NCBI GenBank assembly: GCA_003993805.1
Contig: RSEF01000031.1
Coordinates: 20,623,319 to 20,687,318 of the forward strand
DNA from: Himantopus leucocephalus
Taxonomy: Eukaryota; Chordata; Aves; Charadriiformes; Recurvirostridae
Direction of reading: 5' to 3'
DNA: 64,000 nucleotides
Shown here: piece by piece, positions 63,966 to 64,000 of the stretch
Layout of the letters: each line of letters opens with the position of its first letter
Numbering within the stretch: position 1 is the stretch's first letter
Notes under the pieces: generated by a model
Database searches by the model: none
The model's input: the letters and a program-made list of their open reading frames with translations, nothing else
Told to the model about the DNA's origin: nothing
Position numbers and translations under genes: made by a program

Positions 63966-64000
<35 letters not shown>
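63966..64000 (+). repeat. 35-base poly(A) run at the window edge
   Basis: Uninterrupted A's from 63966 to the last base. The run may continue beyond the window. It could be the tail of a retroposed transcript, a genomic homopolymer or a sequence end artefact. Confidence 0.9.

Noticed and set aside
1..64000. CRISPR arrays, toxin-antitoxin, phage or other prokaryotic systems
   Set aside because: No repeat-spacer pattern, operon-like gene packing or ribosome-binding sites; all identified elements are vertebrate retroelements.

Overview
The window looks like nuclear DNA from a bird. The only clearly recognisable genes are remains of CR1 non-LTR retrotransposons. Four of them keep reverse-transcriptase-type or C-terminal ORF2 peptide blocks, and several end in the CR1 tail built from ATTCTATG-like 8-mers. 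Two pieces belong to one LTR family that I recall as avian ERVL-type. The DNA is visibly AT-rich, has no operon-like packing and carries a few microsatellites, as expected for intronic or intergenic bird sequence. The species cannot be told from this, and other sauropsids also carry CR1.

Layout. 1-5722: unique DNA with only short chance ORFs and isolated splice-like signals. 5723-6297: plus-strand ERVL-type LTR with a 45-bp internal tandem duplication and a missing 3' end. 6298-20023: unique DNA with small simple repeats. 20024-23906: a cluster of three CR1 copies, the first two head to head (minus then plus) and the third internally deleted and carrying an assembly scar at 23575. 25951-26090: a CR1 3' tail running into a 100-N gap. 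26091-41859: unique DNA. 41860-42043: short CR1 3' end. 42903-43062: minus-strand 3' end of the same LTR family. 47509-48195: minus-strand CR1 fragment. 48196-64000: mostly unique, ending in a 35-base A run at the window edge.

The best hint of a host gene is on the plus strand at 50-57 kb. An exon-like block ending at 50276 has vertebrate-style C-ending codons and a GAG|GTGAGT donor. It is phase-compatible with a compact terminal-exon candidate at 56651-56718, which has a branch-point-like motif, a pyrimidine tract, a stop codon, AATAAA at 56788 and a GT-rich downstream stretch. The first block contains an in-frame TGA at 50129, so this is either a smaller exon, a decayed gene or chance. I could not name the protein. 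A further exon-like block lies at 62948-63115.

I found no rRNA, tRNA, CRISPR array or prokaryote-like system, and no convincing new biological system. The most solid observations concern the structure and decay of the retroelements and defects in the assembly.
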